From positions 682,001 to 746,000 of the forward strand of contig NZ_JAHVXI010000001.1 in NCBI RefSeq assembly GCF_021032705.1: DNA of 64,000 bases, given 5' to 3'. Source of the stretch: Psychroserpens luteolus (GTDB taxonomy: Bacteria; Bacteroidota; Bacteroidia; Flavobacteriales; Flavobacteriaceae). Below are positions 1 through 9,666 of this stretch, one piece after another. Under the pieces are notes generated by a model. It did not search any database. It worked only from the letters and a program-made list of their open reading frames with translations, and was not told the origin of the DNA. The position numbers and the translations under genes are program-made. Within the stretch, counting starts at the first letter, position 1. Each line of letters begins with the position of its first letter.

Positions 1-471
1 TTTAGAGTGACGTCTTTCTATGGTGATGAAATAAAGATTCTGAAAGATTTTAAAAACCTATTGATTACACATTTCAGTAGTAACAAACACTTACTTTGTG
101 CGCACAATGGGAAAGAATTTGATTTCCCGTATATCGCTCGTCGTATGATTATTCACAACATAGAATTGCCATATAAGTTAAATCTCTTTGGAAAAAAACC
201 TTGGGAAGTACCTCATCTTGACACTTTAGAGCTTTGGAAATTTGGAGACTATAAAACTTATACCTCATTAAAGCTATTAACTAATGTTCTAGGGATACCA
301 TCACCAAAAGATGATATTGATGGTAGTCAAGTGTATCACGTCTACTACAAAGAAAAAGAAATCGATAGAATCATCACGTATTGTGAAAAAGACACCATTG
401 CTGTTGCTCAGATTTTCTTGAGGCTAAGAGGTGATGACTTATTACATGATAACGAGATCATTCATGTTTAA
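1..471 (+). CDS. 3'-5' exonuclease, PolB-like DEDDy family (5' end outside window)
   Basis: The reading frame is open from base 1, so the gene starts before the window; a GTG at 7 is internal. The visible part holds the Exo II motif (HNGKEFDFPYIARR), with the conserved N-G-x-x-F-D-x-P pattern, and the Exo III motif near its end (TYCEKDTIAVAQ), a Y-x-x-x-D arrangement typical of DEDDy exonucleases. The Exo I D-x-E motif must lie upstream of the window. This matches the predicted 3'-5' exonucleases related to the proofreading domain of family B DNA polymerases, which would act in the cytoplasm on DNA ends. The exact biological role is not known to me. It converges on the metalloprotease gene that ends at 551, with a shared terminator between them. 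Confidence 0.8.
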   Translation, partial: FRVTSFYGDEIKILKDFKNLLITHFSSNKHLLCAHNGKEFDFPYIARRMIIHNIELPYKLNLFGKKPWEVPHLDTLELWKFGDYKTYTSLKLLTNVLGIPSPKDDIDGSQVYHVYYKEKEIDRIITYCEKDTIAVAQIFLRLRGDDLLHDNEIIHV

Positions 472-499
472 GATGGTATTTATAGCTGATGCAATAAAA

Positions 500-526
500 A
501 AAGTCCAGACAAAATATCTGGACTTT
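500..526. terminator. Bidirectional intrinsic terminator between convergent genes
   Basis: Perfect 10-bp stem AAAGTCCAGA / TCTGGACTTT with a 7-nt loop. It has an A run on the left and a T/A-rich right flank, so it can serve the exonuclease gene on the plus strand and the metalloprotease gene on the minus strand. Nearly the same stem ends the next protease gene at 5435-5461. Confidence 0.8.
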
Positions 527-550
527 AAAAATTAGTTAGTTAATTAATTT

Positions 551-3500
551 TTATTGTTTTATAAATCGTTTAGTAAACGTTTCGCCTTCCGAAGTAAATC
601 GTATTTGATAAATAGCACCATCTAAATGACTTATATCTATGATATCATTTTTAACGATTCCTTTTCCTACGAGCTGACCAACTGTATTATAGATTTCGTA
701 TTGAATATCTGAATAATCAGACTTCACATTTAACACGTTTCCTTTAACAGGGTTTGGATATAAAGTAATGTCTTTAACATCGCTTAGTTCTGGTCGAGCA
801 GTTACTCCTTTTGCAGTACCTGTTGATAGGTTAATATTATCAATTGCAATATCTGCCTGCCATGTACTTCCAGTTAATCTGTTAAAACGTAATTGAACAC
901 TTCCACCAGTATAAGCAGATAAATCTACACTTGCTGATTGCCATGAGTTTCCTAAGTTACCTGAACTATTCCAGATACTTACCCAACTTGCACCATCATC
1001 ATTACTAGCTTCTAGGTCAATTGTTCCCATATTACTAGAACCAAATTGGTGGTAATTGAAACTAAATGTTGCTGTAGTTTCTCCACTCAAATCAAAACAT
1101 GGTGAATTAACGATAGCTCTTTTATTTGGGTATCCAGTATTATTTCCTGAGGCCTCCACATAAATATAGAATGAGCCCTCAATAGCACTTGATGGTCCAG
1201 TACCACTTGACGGTGTACCATTAGCATCTCTAGTCCAATTTAAATCATCTGCTCCAGACTGTGTCCAAGCACCTAAAGAGCTTTCAAAACCTTCAGTATA
1301 AGGATATGAAGTAATTCCTCCAGAACAGCCGTTAACCACAACTTCTCCATCAATTAAACTAATATCATCAATGGCGATATCTGCTTGCCAAGTACCTCCA
1401 GTAACTCTGTTAAAGCGTAATTGAACACTTCCTCCAACATAAGCATTTAAACTAACGTTAGCCGTTAACCATTGGTTACCTTGATTACCTGTACTATTCC
1501 AAATAGAAGTCCAACTAGCACCATCATCATCACTTATTTCTAAGTCTATACTTCCCATATCTGATGAGCCAAATTGGTGGTATTTGAAACTAAATGTTGC
1601 TTCAGTTAATCCAGACAAATTAAAACAAGGTGAATTTAATATGGCTTGTTTATTAGGGTAACCAGTGTTATTCCCAGAAGCTTCTACAAAAATATAGAAT
1701 GACCCTTCGGTAGCGCTTGATGGTCCTGTTCCATTAGATGGTGTTCCATTAGCATCTCTTGTCCAATTCAAATCATCACCTGTTGCTTGGGTCCAAGCTC
1801 CAAAAGAACTCTCAAACCCTTCAGAATAAGGGAATGTTGAAATTCCTCCTGAGCACCCTGATGATGGATCTGATACATTTACTGTTCTTACTGCTTGTGC
1901 ATTGTTTCCAGCAGAATCACTTACACTATAGGTCACTGCATAAGATCCGGCATTTGCAGTATCTACAGTTCCTGAAATAACAATACTAGAGGTTAAGTCC
2001 CCATCTTGATTATCTGTTGCTGTTGCGCCTTGCTCGTTATAGGTATCTCCAACTGTTAGATTTATAGTTGATGCTCCTATTAAAGTAATTACAGGTGGCG
2101 TTGTATCTGCCGTTACATTAACAGTTCTTGTAACTTGATTTGCTGTATTGCCAGATGAATCACTTACATTATAATTCACAACATACGTTCCAGCTGTGGA
2201 TGTATTAACTGAACCTGTAATAACAATATTTGATGTAAGATCACCATCAAAATTATCTGTTGCTGTTGCACCTTGTTCATTGTATGTGTCTCCAACATTT
2301 AGATTAATAGTTGCAGCTCCAATAAGTGTAATAACTGGTGCTGTTGTATCAGCAACTACAACTGTTCGAGTCACTTCAGTTGCAGCATTCCCAGCAGCAT
2401 CGCTCACATTATAGGTCACTACATATGTTCCAAGTATATTAGTGTTTACTGTGTCACCAGCAATGATAATATTTCCTGAAATATCTCCATCAACATTATC
2501 GGTAGCTGTTGCTCCTAATTCGTTATATGTATCTCCAGGGTTTAAATTAATTGTTGATGCACCATTTAAAGTAATTACTGGAGCTTCAGTGTCTGGTCCA
2601 GAACCTTGGATTATAACTGTATAATCTTCTACTTCTCCATACGTGAATGTTTCACATGATGTAGGTAAAGCATTATATTTCATTGACACACGCATTCTCG
2701 TTGAATTTTCAACCGCTCCAGATGGAATTGTAAAACTTCCACTTACTGAAGTAGCTTGCGTGTTTCCTTGTGTAAATACTTGCTCTCCTGCATCTGTAAA
2801 ATCACCATCTCTATTATAATCAATCCAAACAGAATACGCTTCATTATAGACTGTCCCAGTCCACGTTGGTGTTACAGTAATAGTATATTGAGAACCTTTA
2901 GTTAAAGTTGTTGAAATACTAGTGAAATCTGAATAAAATTGTGGGCCAGAAGCATTATCAATTGTATTTAATTGTACTCGACTTATATACTCATCATTTG
3001 TATTTGTACTTGCAGAATTACAATAGTTCAATTGCACATCTGTTGTCGTAAAGTTTACAGAAGAGCTATACGCTGAATTACTGCCTCCAGAACATTTACT
3101 TCTTACTTGCGCCTCATATTGAGTTAATGTGGTTAATCCAGAAATATTTGACGAGATTCCAGTAATAGCAGTTGTTGTCCAAGTTGATGTTCCTGTTTGA
3201 CGGTATCTTAGATCGTAAGTCGCTCCAGGAACGGCATCCCAACTTAATGTTGCCGTTGTAGCTGCCACATTAGATGCAGCAAGACCTGTTGGTACATTTG
3301 CATTACAAACAACTTGGCCTGCGATAGTAAAATTAGAATTAGAAATATCAAAGAAAATATTGTTAGCTCCTTTTACCATGACTCTATTTTGATTTCCTTG
3401 ATTATTTGGAACAACAATATCATGAGACCCATCATTAGCAACTCCAGAAGCAAGCGTTATAGGGTAAGTGTCACCTCCATCAGTAGATAAGAAAATATCA

Positions 3501-5245
3501 ACGTTTGCTGCATTAACACCATTTCCAGTAGTCCCTGCAACATTCCAAGTTACCGTTTGAGTAGTCCCTGCATTCCAGGTTACATTAGTATTTGGCGAGT
3601 TCACTACAAAAGGTCCTGCAGTACCATTAACAGTTACAACCATATCGTCACTATTGTTGGTTGCTCCACCTGCTCTATTATCTCTTACTGTTAATCTAAA
3701 ATTTAAGTTACGAGCTACATTAGGAACTGCTTCCCATTGCCAAGATGTGGCACCTGTTTTAATAGTCGATAATCTTGGGAAATATCGTTTCGTATCTGTA
3801 GTAGGATTGAAAGATCTAAACGCCACTCCAGATGTTGCATTAACACTTGGGTTGGTTGTTGCTGCATTGTTTTCATCATACTGCTCCCAACAATAGGTCA
3901 ATACATCTCCTGCATCTGCATCTGTTGCCGAACCATCCAATACAAATGCTGTTCCTCGTGGAATCGTATAATTAGCACCCGCATTCACTGAAGGCACTGA
4001 ATTCCCTGTAGCTGTGTTGGTTTGACAGCTCGTTGTTTTTATATAATTTGTGATTTGCTCTATTGATCTCGCATGAAAATACGGATCACTATTAGATTGT
4101 ACATCTGTTGCTCCAGTAATTCCGGCATAACCCATAATTGTAGATCCGCTTCCTGGTTCCATTTGGGCATTAGTTCCTTCATTTCCTCCATGCGTCCAAG
4201 TATGGTTTCCTCCAAACTGATGTCCCATTTCATGAGCGACATAATCAACATCAAAAGGATCTCCTTCAGGAATCGTAAGAGATGTCCATCCACTTCCTTT
4301 TTGTCCATTTACACAAACACAACCTATACAACCTGCATTACCATTATTTTGCAAGTTTGCAAATAAGTGCCCGATATCATAATTAGCTTCTCCAATTACA
4401 TTTGTCAATGTATTTTGAAGTTGTGTATTATATCCTCCTGTTGTATTTCCATAAGGATCACTCCCTGAATTTGTATAAATCACATCATCAGTATTACTAA
4501 TGAGAACCATAGTCACATTAAAATCATTCTCAAAAATACCATTAACACGTGTCATGGTCGTATTAATTGCTGCTAAGGCTAAAGCCTTAGTTCCGCCGTG
4601 ATACGCCGTATATTCACCAGTGGTCGAAACAGCTAATCTATAGGTTCTTAAAATACCATCATCGGCATTTCGCAATGCAACATCTCCGTTATCCAATTTT
4701 TGATTGACTTGGTCAGTTACCTCACACTCAAAATCATTGTTATAATTTAATTTGTCTGCTCTTTTGTAAGCCGTGTATAGTGTTAAGTCTTCGGTATATG
4801 GTTCAATAAATGTCGCAGGCATATTTGCTGATAAGCGCATACTTTGAAACCCTAAAGGGGACACGCTAAATCTAATAATCGCAGATGGATCATCAATCCC
4901 TTGTCCAACATAAGATCTAATTTCAGGATATCTTGCTTGTAGATCAGGAGTCATTGTCGAAGCTTCGGCTATTTTAAACCGTTCAAGCTTACCTTCATCA
5001 TTTGGAAATGATAATACAACTCCAGAAGATATGCCGTATTGGCTATTTCGCTGTGGCGCATTAGCTAAGGATTGTTTTAAGGCATCTATATTTAATGTAA
5101 ATGTCTGTGTCCTTGGTAAGTCTTGCTTACTTGCCTTAACTTGTTTTGAATTGTCAATTGTTTGTTTTTGCCAAAGTGTTTTACTTTGTGACATTGCAAA
5201 GGATACGCTCATTATAAAAATGAGCAAAAGTAGTCTCTGTTTCAT
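551..5245 (-). CDS. Secreted reprolysin-like zinc metalloprotease, multidomain, T9SS cargo
   Basis: A 1564-residue protein with an N-terminal signal peptide (hydrophobic to about residue 19, ending SFAMSQ). The zinc motif HEMGHQFGGNH starts at H338 and fits the metzincin pattern HExxHxxGxxH of the M12B/reprolysin type. Downstream come a fibronectin type III domain (about 650-735), a GEVED-type domain (about 740-880, with the text GEVEDYT), three tandem Ig-like DUF5011 repeats (about 886-1125), two closely similar MAM/jelly-roll-like modules (about 1130-1480) and a C-terminal type A sorting domain (LYPNPVKGN ... KRFIKQ). It should be exported by Sec, passed through the T9SS and anchored or released outside, degrading protein. 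The ATG at 5245 precedes the signal peptide directly. Family and sorting are well supported; the substrate is unknown. Confidence 0.9.
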   Translation of the reverse strand: MKQRLLLLIFIMSVSFAMSQSKTLWQKQTIDNSKQVKASKQDLPRTQTFTLNIDALKQSLANAPQRNSQYGISSGVVLSFPNDEGKLERFKIAEASTMTPDLQARYPEIRSYVGQGIDDPSAIIRFSVSPLGFQSMRLSANMPATFIEPYTEDLTLYTAYKRADKLNYNNDFECEVTDQVNQKLDNGDVALRNADDGILRTYRLAVSTTGEYTAYHGGTKALALAAINTTMTRVNGIFENDFNVTMVLISNTDDVIYTNSGSDPYGNTTGGYNTQLQNTLTNVIGEANYDIGHLFANLQNNGNAGCIGCVCVNGQKGSGWTSLTIPEGDPFDVDYVAHEMGHQFGGNHTWTHGGNEGTNAQMEPGSGSTIMGYAGITGATDVQSNSDPYFHARSIEQITNYIKTTSCQTNTATGNSVPSVNAGANYTIPRGTAFVLDGSATDADAGDVLTYCWEQYDENNAATTNPSVNATSGVAFRSFNPTTDTKRYFPRLSTIKTGATSWQWEAVPNVARNLNFRLTVRDNRAGGATNNSDDMVVTVNGTAGPFVVNSPNTNVTWNAGTTQTVTWNVAGTTGNGVNAANVDIFLSTDGGDTYPITLASGVANDGSHDIVVPNNQGNQNRVMVKGANNIFFDISNSNFTIAGQVVCNANVPTGLAASNVAATTATLSWDAVPGATYDLRYRQTGTSTWTTTAITGISSNISGLTTLTQYEAQVRSKCSGGSNSAYSSSVNFTTTDVQLNYCNSASTNTNDEYISRVQLNTIDNASGPQFYSDFTSISTTLTKGSQYTITVTPTWTGTVYNEAYSVWIDYNRDGDFTDAGEQVFTQGNTQATSVSGSFTIPSGAVENSTRMRVSMKYNALPTSCETFTYGEVEDYTVIIQGSGPDTEAPVITLNGASTINLNPGDTYNELGATATDNVDGDISGNIIIAGDTVNTNILGTYVVTYNVSDAAGNAATEVTRTVVVADTTAPVITLIGAATINLNVGDTYNEQGATATDNFDGDLTSNIVITGSVNTSTAGTYVVNYNVSDSSGNTANQVTRTVNVTADTTPPVITLIGASTINLTVGDTYNEQGATATDNQDGDLTSSIVISGTVDTANAGSYAVTYSVSDSAGNNAQAVRTVNVSDPSSGCSGGISTFPYSEGFESSFGAWTQATGDDLNWTRDANGTPSNGTGPSSATEGSFYIFVEASGNNTGYPNKQAILNSPCFNLSGLTEATFSFKYHQFGSSDMGSIDLEISDDDGASWTSIWNSTGNQGNQWLTANVSLNAYVGGSVQLRFNRVTGGTWQADIAIDDISLIDGEVVVNGCSGGITSYPYTEGFESSLGAWTQSGADDLNWTRDANGTPSSGTGPSSAIEGSFYIYVEASGNNTGYPNKRAIVNSPCFDLSGETTATFSFNYHQFGSSNMGTIDLEASNDDGASWVSIWNSSGNLGNSWQSASVDLSAYTGGSVQLRFNRLTGSTWQADIAIDNINLSTGTAKGVTARPELSDVKDITLYPNPVKGNVLNVKSDYSDIQYEIYNTVGQLVGKGIVKNDIIDISHLDGAIYQIRFTSEGETFTKRFIKQ

Positions 5246-5308
5246 CTGTCGAAGGATTTAAAATTATAAATTAATAGCTTTGAAAGTTTATTCAAATTCA
5301 CTTGAAGT

Positions 5309-5340
5309 TAAATATATTTTATTGTAACATCTATAGACAA
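5309..5340 (-). promoter_or_regulatory. Candidate Bacteroidota promoter for the M12B-like protease gene
   Basis: On the minus strand a TTG (5340-5338) is followed after 21 nt by TATATTTA (5316-5309), close to the TTG-N19..21-TAnnTTTG consensus. The start codon is about 64 nt further on, and the operator-like site at 5371-5387 lies just upstream. Inferred by consensus only. Confidence 0.45.
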
Positions 5341-5370
5341 ATCCTTAAAATTTTACATTTAACCTAATAT

Positions 5371-5387
5371 TTGTGGTTTTTCCGTAA
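5371..5387. promoter_or_regulatory. Imperfect copy of the TTACGG-N5-CCGTAA operator-like site
   Basis: The plus strand reads TTGTGG-TTTTT-CCGTAA. The right half and the T5 spacer are identical to the perfect inverted repeat at 7829-7845; the left half is degenerate. The shared 13-bp core starts 130 bp upstream of the protease start codon, against 125 bp for the other protease gene, in the same orientation. A shared activator site is an inference. Confidence 0.45.
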
Positions 5388-5434
5388 GTCATTTTCGGAT
5401 TTTACTTACAAAACTTAATAAATACGTAAAAAAA

Positions 5435-5461
5435 AAAGTCCAGATTTAAAATCTGGACTTT
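5435..5461 (-). terminator. Intrinsic terminator of the M43-like protease gene
   Basis: Stem AAAGTCCAGAT / ATCTGGACTTT with a 5-nt loop. On the minus strand it is followed by a long T run (complement of the A run at 5428-5437). It lies 24 bp beyond the stop codon at 5486. The stem is nearly the same as that at 500-526. Confidence 0.85.
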
Positions 5462-5485
5462 TGACATTAAGTAAACGGTTAGTGT

Positions 5486-7708
5486 TTATTGCTTAATGAA
5501 TTTTTTAGTCATTGTTTCTTCACCATCATTAACTTCAATGAAATACATTCCTGATTTCAGACTAGAAACGTTAATCTCTTTCACAGAATCTCCTTTCATC
5601 ATTGTTTGACCTAACATGTTCATGATTCTATAAGAAGCACTTACATTTCCTGATAACTTCACAAATAATGTGTTTCCTTTTACAGGGTTAGGATGGATAA
5701 CGAAATCTTCCTCAGACATAAATGAATTATCTGGTCTGTGATCCGTTCCAAGTGCTCTAATAGTATCTACTCTACCTGCACCATTGATACCTCTAATAGT
5801 TACTTGATCAATATAAACTTGATCTGCATTAGCTGATGCATCACACTGGAATCTAAATCTAGAATTGGATGCAAAATTAACATCTGAAGCATTTAATGTT
5901 ACTGTCGCCGTATAGAACGTATTGTTATTAAAGTTAGTTCCACTAGCATAAGATGCCACTGTACTATAAGACGATCCATTATAGTAACGCAACCAGAAAT
6001 CTTCTCCTGTTTCCATACTGTTTGCATAGAAATAGAATTCTACTTCAACTTGATCATAAGATGTCAAGTCTAAAGCTGAAGATGTCATTGCCGATGCCGT
6101 TCCAGAATTATCTCTTAATCTAATTGAATAGTTCCCTTCATAAGACCTAGTTCCAGAATATCTGAAGCAGTCACTTCCACCATCAGACCATCCGTCCCAT
6201 CCAGTCTCGAAGTAACCTTCACTTAAAACTGTAGTTCCAGGTGTTGAACAAGGTGCACAAGATGAACCTCCACAGTCTATTCCTGTTTCATCGCCATTTT
6301 GGATTCCATCTGTACATGTTGGTGCTGGTGCTCCTCCTAAACAGAAATCTGTTGCTTGAGAGCTTGTAAACGATCCTCCAGAGGCAAGAACTCCTGATGA
6401 ACCTGTAAGGCTGTAAGAACCATTTCCGTAAGAACAGCAAATACCATCTCCATAAACATCTGTGATTGTAAATGTATAACATCCATCAGGTAAACATAAA
6501 TCTTCTGTATATGTAGAACCGTCTGCCTGGCTACCATATGTTCCTCCAGAGGCTACTGTTTGTCCGCCACTGTTTGTTAATGTCCAAGCAGTTTCTTCTG
6601 GGTAGTTATCGAAAGTAATTGATAAATTTACTTCATTATCAGAGCAAGCTGTTTGGCAAGGTGCACATGATGAACCTCCACAATCTACTCCTGTTTCATC
6701 ACCATTTTGGATACCATCTGTACATGTTGGTGTTGGTGCTCCACCACCACATTTATCAGATAAAGCTAAGCTTCTTCTCACGCCTCCAGCTTCTAAAACT
6801 GCACGCATTCTATCTTTTTGACCTTGAGTGAATAAGTTCATACAAGAATCGTCGGTATAATCCATATAGTTCTGTACCATATCTGTAGAACCACAAGATA
6901 CTTGTCCAACAGGACATCCGCCATTAGAAGTTTGGTGTGTTGGTGTATCTGCTACAAAATCATTTCCACAGTTAGAATCTCCCCAAATGTGACGCAGATT
7001 AAAATAGTGACCAACCTCGTGAGTCGTTGTACGACCACCATCAAAAGGTGCAGAAACATTTCCTACTCTTCCAAAGTAATTGTAAGCCATTACAACGCCA
7101 TCAGTTGCAGCATTACCTCCAGGGAATTGTGCGTATCCTAAAATTGTTCTTCCTCCACTTGTCATTCTTGGTACAATCCACATATTTAAATACTCACTTG
7201 TATCCCATGGATCAACACCTCCAGAAGATGATCTTTTCATATCGTCACTGGTTCCCCAATCTTGTCGTGTTGTTGACTTTCTTGTAATACCAGTCGTTGC
7301 ATTTCCATTTGGATCTACCGTTACTAAACAGAATTCTATCTCAGAATCTGCAGCTTGAGACCATGTATTATCAGCATCTGGATTTGTACGTCTAAAATCT
7401 TCATTTAGAACATCTAGTTGTGATTGGATTTGTGCAACACTAATATTTTCAGTGCTATTGCGATATAAAACATGTACCACTACTGGAATAGTAATGATGT
7501 TACCATCAACTCTATTCATTTGCATTTCTTGAACCTTGTTTTGAGTAAAGGTTTCAATTTTTTGCATTCGAGCTTCTAAGCCTGGATCTAATTGTTTTCT
7601 TAATTCTAAGTTTTCCATCGCTCCACAATTTCGTTCAAGAGTCTCTTGAGCAAAAACGGAAAACATTGATAGAAAGCACAATAGTGTTAGTGTAAATGTT
7701 TTTTTCAT
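5486..7708 (-). CDS. Secreted pappalysin/cytophagalysin-type (M43) zinc metalloprotease, T9SS cargo
   Basis: A 740-residue protein with an N-terminal signal peptide (ending near SVFAQ). The catalytic motif HEVGHYFNLRH begins at H230, and a downstream DTPTH segment with paired cysteines is typical of the M43B family. Two Cys-rich repeats (CTDGIQNGDETG followed by CGGSSCAPC) flank a domain of about 100 residues with conserved Gly and Cys. A carbohydrate-binding-like beta-sandwich follows, then a C-terminal type A sorting domain (IHPNPVKGN ... KKFIKQ). It would be exported by Sec and T9SS and act extracellularly on proteins. It is separated from the next protease by a terminator and has its own promoter region, so the two are probably separate transcripts under shared control. 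The substrate is unknown. Confidence 0.9.
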   Translation of the reverse strand: MKKTFTLTLLCFLSMFSVFAQETLERNCGAMENLELRKQLDPGLEARMQKIETFTQNKVQEMQMNRVDGNIITIPVVVHVLYRNSTENISVAQIQSQLDVLNEDFRRTNPDADNTWSQAADSEIEFCLVTVDPNGNATTGITRKSTTRQDWGTSDDMKRSSSGGVDPWDTSEYLNMWIVPRMTSGGRTILGYAQFPGGNAATDGVVMAYNYFGRVGNVSAPFDGGRTTTHEVGHYFNLRHIWGDSNCGNDFVADTPTHQTSNGGCPVGQVSCGSTDMVQNYMDYTDDSCMNLFTQGQKDRMRAVLEAGGVRRSLALSDKCGGGAPTPTCTDGIQNGDETGVDCGGSSCAPCQTACSDNEVNLSITFDNYPEETAWTLTNSGGQTVASGGTYGSQADGSTYTEDLCLPDGCYTFTITDVYGDGICCSYGNGSYSLTGSSGVLASGGSFTSSQATDFCLGGAPAPTCTDGIQNGDETGIDCGGSSCAPCSTPGTTVLSEGYFETGWDGWSDGGSDCFRYSGTRSYEGNYSIRLRDNSGTASAMTSSALDLTSYDQVEVEFYFYANSMETGEDFWLRYYNGSSYSTVASYASGTNFNNNTFYTATVTLNASDVNFASNSRFRFQCDASANADQVYIDQVTIRGINGAGRVDTIRALGTDHRPDNSFMSEEDFVIHPNPVKGNTLFVKLSGNVSASYRIMNMLGQTMMKGDSVKEINVSSLKSGMYFIEVNDGEETMTKKFIKQ

Positions 7709-7752
7709 GTTAAATGTTTAAAAAATTAGTGTTAATGTTAAATTTTCGATCG

Positions 7753-7781
7753 TGAAAGTATTAAAATTTTGTTAATATCAA
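7753..7781 (-). promoter_or_regulatory. Candidate promoter of the M43-like protease gene
   Basis: Minus strand: TTG at 7781-7779, an 18-nt spacer, then TACTTTCA at 7760-7753. This is near the Bacteroidota consensus, but with a slightly short spacer and an imperfect -7. The operator-like inverted repeat lies about 50 bp upstream. Confidence 0.35.
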
Positions 7782-7828
7782 AATTTAACTATTACGTTTT
7801 CGTTGAACTGCAATCATAAAAAATTTGG

Positions 7829-7845
7829 TTACGGTTTTTCCGTAA
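7829..7845. promoter_or_regulatory. Perfect inverted repeat TTACGG-TTTTT-CCGTAA
   Basis: Six-bp perfect arms around a T5 centre, in the intergenic region between the M43-like protease gene (minus) and the peptide ABC gene (plus, starting at 7876). It has the form of a dimeric regulator site. Since the imperfect copy at 5371-5387 precedes the other protease gene at the same distance, the proteases are the more likely targets. The regulator is unknown. Confidence 0.5.
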
Positions 7846-7875
7846 ATCAATAACAGAAATTGACTACATTTACCT

Positions 7876-9567
7876 ATGCAAAAACCAAAATTGTTAGACA
7901 TAAAAGATCTCTCTATTTCTTTTTTTTCGGAAGGAACTGAGAATGAGATTATTCACAACATATCATATCATTTACATACTAATGAAGTCCTGGGTATTGT
8001 TGGAGAGTCTGGCTCTGGAAAATCGGTCTCGTCATTGGCTATTTTGGGTTTACTTCCGAAGAACATTTCAAAAATCACAAAAGGATCAATACAATTTAAT
8101 GCACAAGACCTCACCTTACTCAATCAAAAACAGTTTCAGAATATAAGAGGTAAAGAAATCGCTATGATTTTCCAAGAACCCATGAGTTCTTTAAACCCTT
8201 CGATGACCTGTGGAGAGCAAGTATGTGAAATAGTATTGCGCCACACTAAACTTTCAAAATCTGAGGCTAAAACTGAGACCTTATCGCTTTTTGAAAAAGT
8301 AAGACTTCCCTTACCTGAACGTATTTATAAAGCCTATCCTCATGAAATTTCTGGCGGACAAAAACAACGTGTAATGATTGCCATGGCTATTTCGTGTAAG
8401 CCAAAAATTCTAATTGCCGACGAGCCTACTACGGCATTAGATGTGACTGTACAAAAAGAAATTATTTTACTATTGAAACAGCTACAACAGGAAGAACAAA
8501 TGAGTATTATTTTCATTTCGCACGACTTGTCATTAGTTTCAGAAATTGCAGATCGCATTGTGGTAATGTATAAAGGTGATATTGTAGAACAAGGTAATGT
8601 ATCTCATATTTTTAAATCTCCCGAACAGCTATATACTAGAGCGTTGATAAACTCTAGACCTTCTATGGACAGCCGATTAAAACAATTACCAACTATTGAT
8701 GATTTTATAAATGGTACGGCAAATTCTGAAATTATTACTTCGGAAGAAAGAGCGTTACAACATAAGCGAATCTATAATGAGCACCCTCTTCTAGAAGTTA
8801 AAAATCTAGAAAAGGAATTCATCTCAAAATCGGGTTGGTTTTCAAAACCTGAATCTTTTAAGGCTGTTAATAATGTATCTTTTAAATTATATAAAGGTGA
8901 AACTCTGGGCTTGGTAGGGGAATCTGGTTGTGGTAAATCAACACTTTCAAATGCCATTCTACAATTAGATAAAGCTACTGCTGGTTCTATACACTATAAA
9001 GGAGAAGATATTACTAAGCTCTCTAAGAGTGCCATACGAAAACTTAGAAAAGATATTCAAATCATATTTCAAGATCCTTATGCCTCTTTAAATCCGAGGC
9101 TTACAGTGGGTAAAGCGATTATGGAACCTATGAAAGTACATGGTATTGGAAGTAATGATAAAGACAGAAAAGCAAATGTTTTAGAACTACTTTTAAAAGT
9201 TGGATTGGACGACACTTATTTCAATCGATACCCTCACGAATTTTCTGGTGGACAACGGCAGCGCATTGGAATCGCCAGAGCGATTGCTTTAAAACCTCAA
9301 CTTATAATTTGCGACGAATCAGTTTCTGCATTAGACATTTCTGTTCAGGCTCAGGTATTAAATCTATTGAACGAACTTAAAGATAATTATAGTTTTACAT
9401 ACATCTTTATATCTCATGACTTGGCAGTTGTGAAATACATGTCAGATCAATTGATTGTTATGAATAAAGGTGAAATTGAAGAACTAGATGATGCAGATGA
9501 AATCTATAGTAATCCGAAAAAAGAATACACTAAAAAACTTATTCATGCTATTCCAAAAGGATTATAG
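7876..9567 (+). CDS. Peptide/nickel-type ABC transporter, two fused ATPase domains
   Basis: A 563-residue protein with two complete ABC ATPase domains in tandem, as in the GsiA/YejF (DppD-DppF fusion) type. The first has Walker A GESGSGKS (residues 43-50), signature ISGGQKQR and Walker B ILIADEPT. The second has Walker A GESGCGKS, signature FSGGQRQR and Walker B LIICDES. Each domain is followed by the short C-terminal extension typical of oligopeptide importers. It would energise uptake of oligopeptides at the inner membrane. No permease or binding-protein gene is adjacent here, so those must be elsewhere. Its place beside two secreted proteases may reflect peptide scavenging, but this is inference. 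Confidence 0.9.
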   Translation: MQKPKLLDIKDLSISFFSEGTENEIIHNISYHLHTNEVLGIVGESGSGKSVSSLAILGLLPKNISKITKGSIQFNAQDLTLLNQKQFQNIRGKEIAMIFQEPMSSLNPSMTCGEQVCEIVLRHTKLSKSEAKTETLSLFEKVRLPLPERIYKAYPHEISGGQKQRVMIAMAISCKPKILIADEPTTALDVTVQKEIILLLKQLQQEEQMSIIFISHDLSLVSEIADRIVVMYKGDIVEQGNVSHIFKSPEQLYTRALINSRPSMDSRLKQLPTIDDFINGTANSEIITSEERALQHKRIYNEHPLLEVKNLEKEFISKSGWFSKPESFKAVNNVSFKLYKGETLGLVGESGCGKSTLSNAILQLDKATAGSIHYKGEDITKLSKSAIRKLRKDIQIIFQDPYASLNPRLTVGKAIMEPMKVHGIGSNDKDRKANVLELLLKVGLDDTYFNRYPHEFSGGQRQRIGIARAIALKPQLIICDESVSALDISVQAQVLNLLNELKDNYSFTYIFISHDLAVVKYMSDQLIVMNKGEIEELDDADEIYSNPKKEYTKKLIHAIPKGL

Positions 9568-9666
9568 CATGAATATTTTTTTAGTTAAAGTTAAGATGTT
9601 TTTGAGCAATCTTAGGGTGTTTTGAAAACCAGTTATAAACTTGTTTTCAGTAGGTGTAGGTTTTGG

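Noticed and set aside
2196-2624. Two plus-strand frames inside the large protease gene
   Set aside because: They are antisense to the DUF5011 repeats and similar to each other only because those repeats are.
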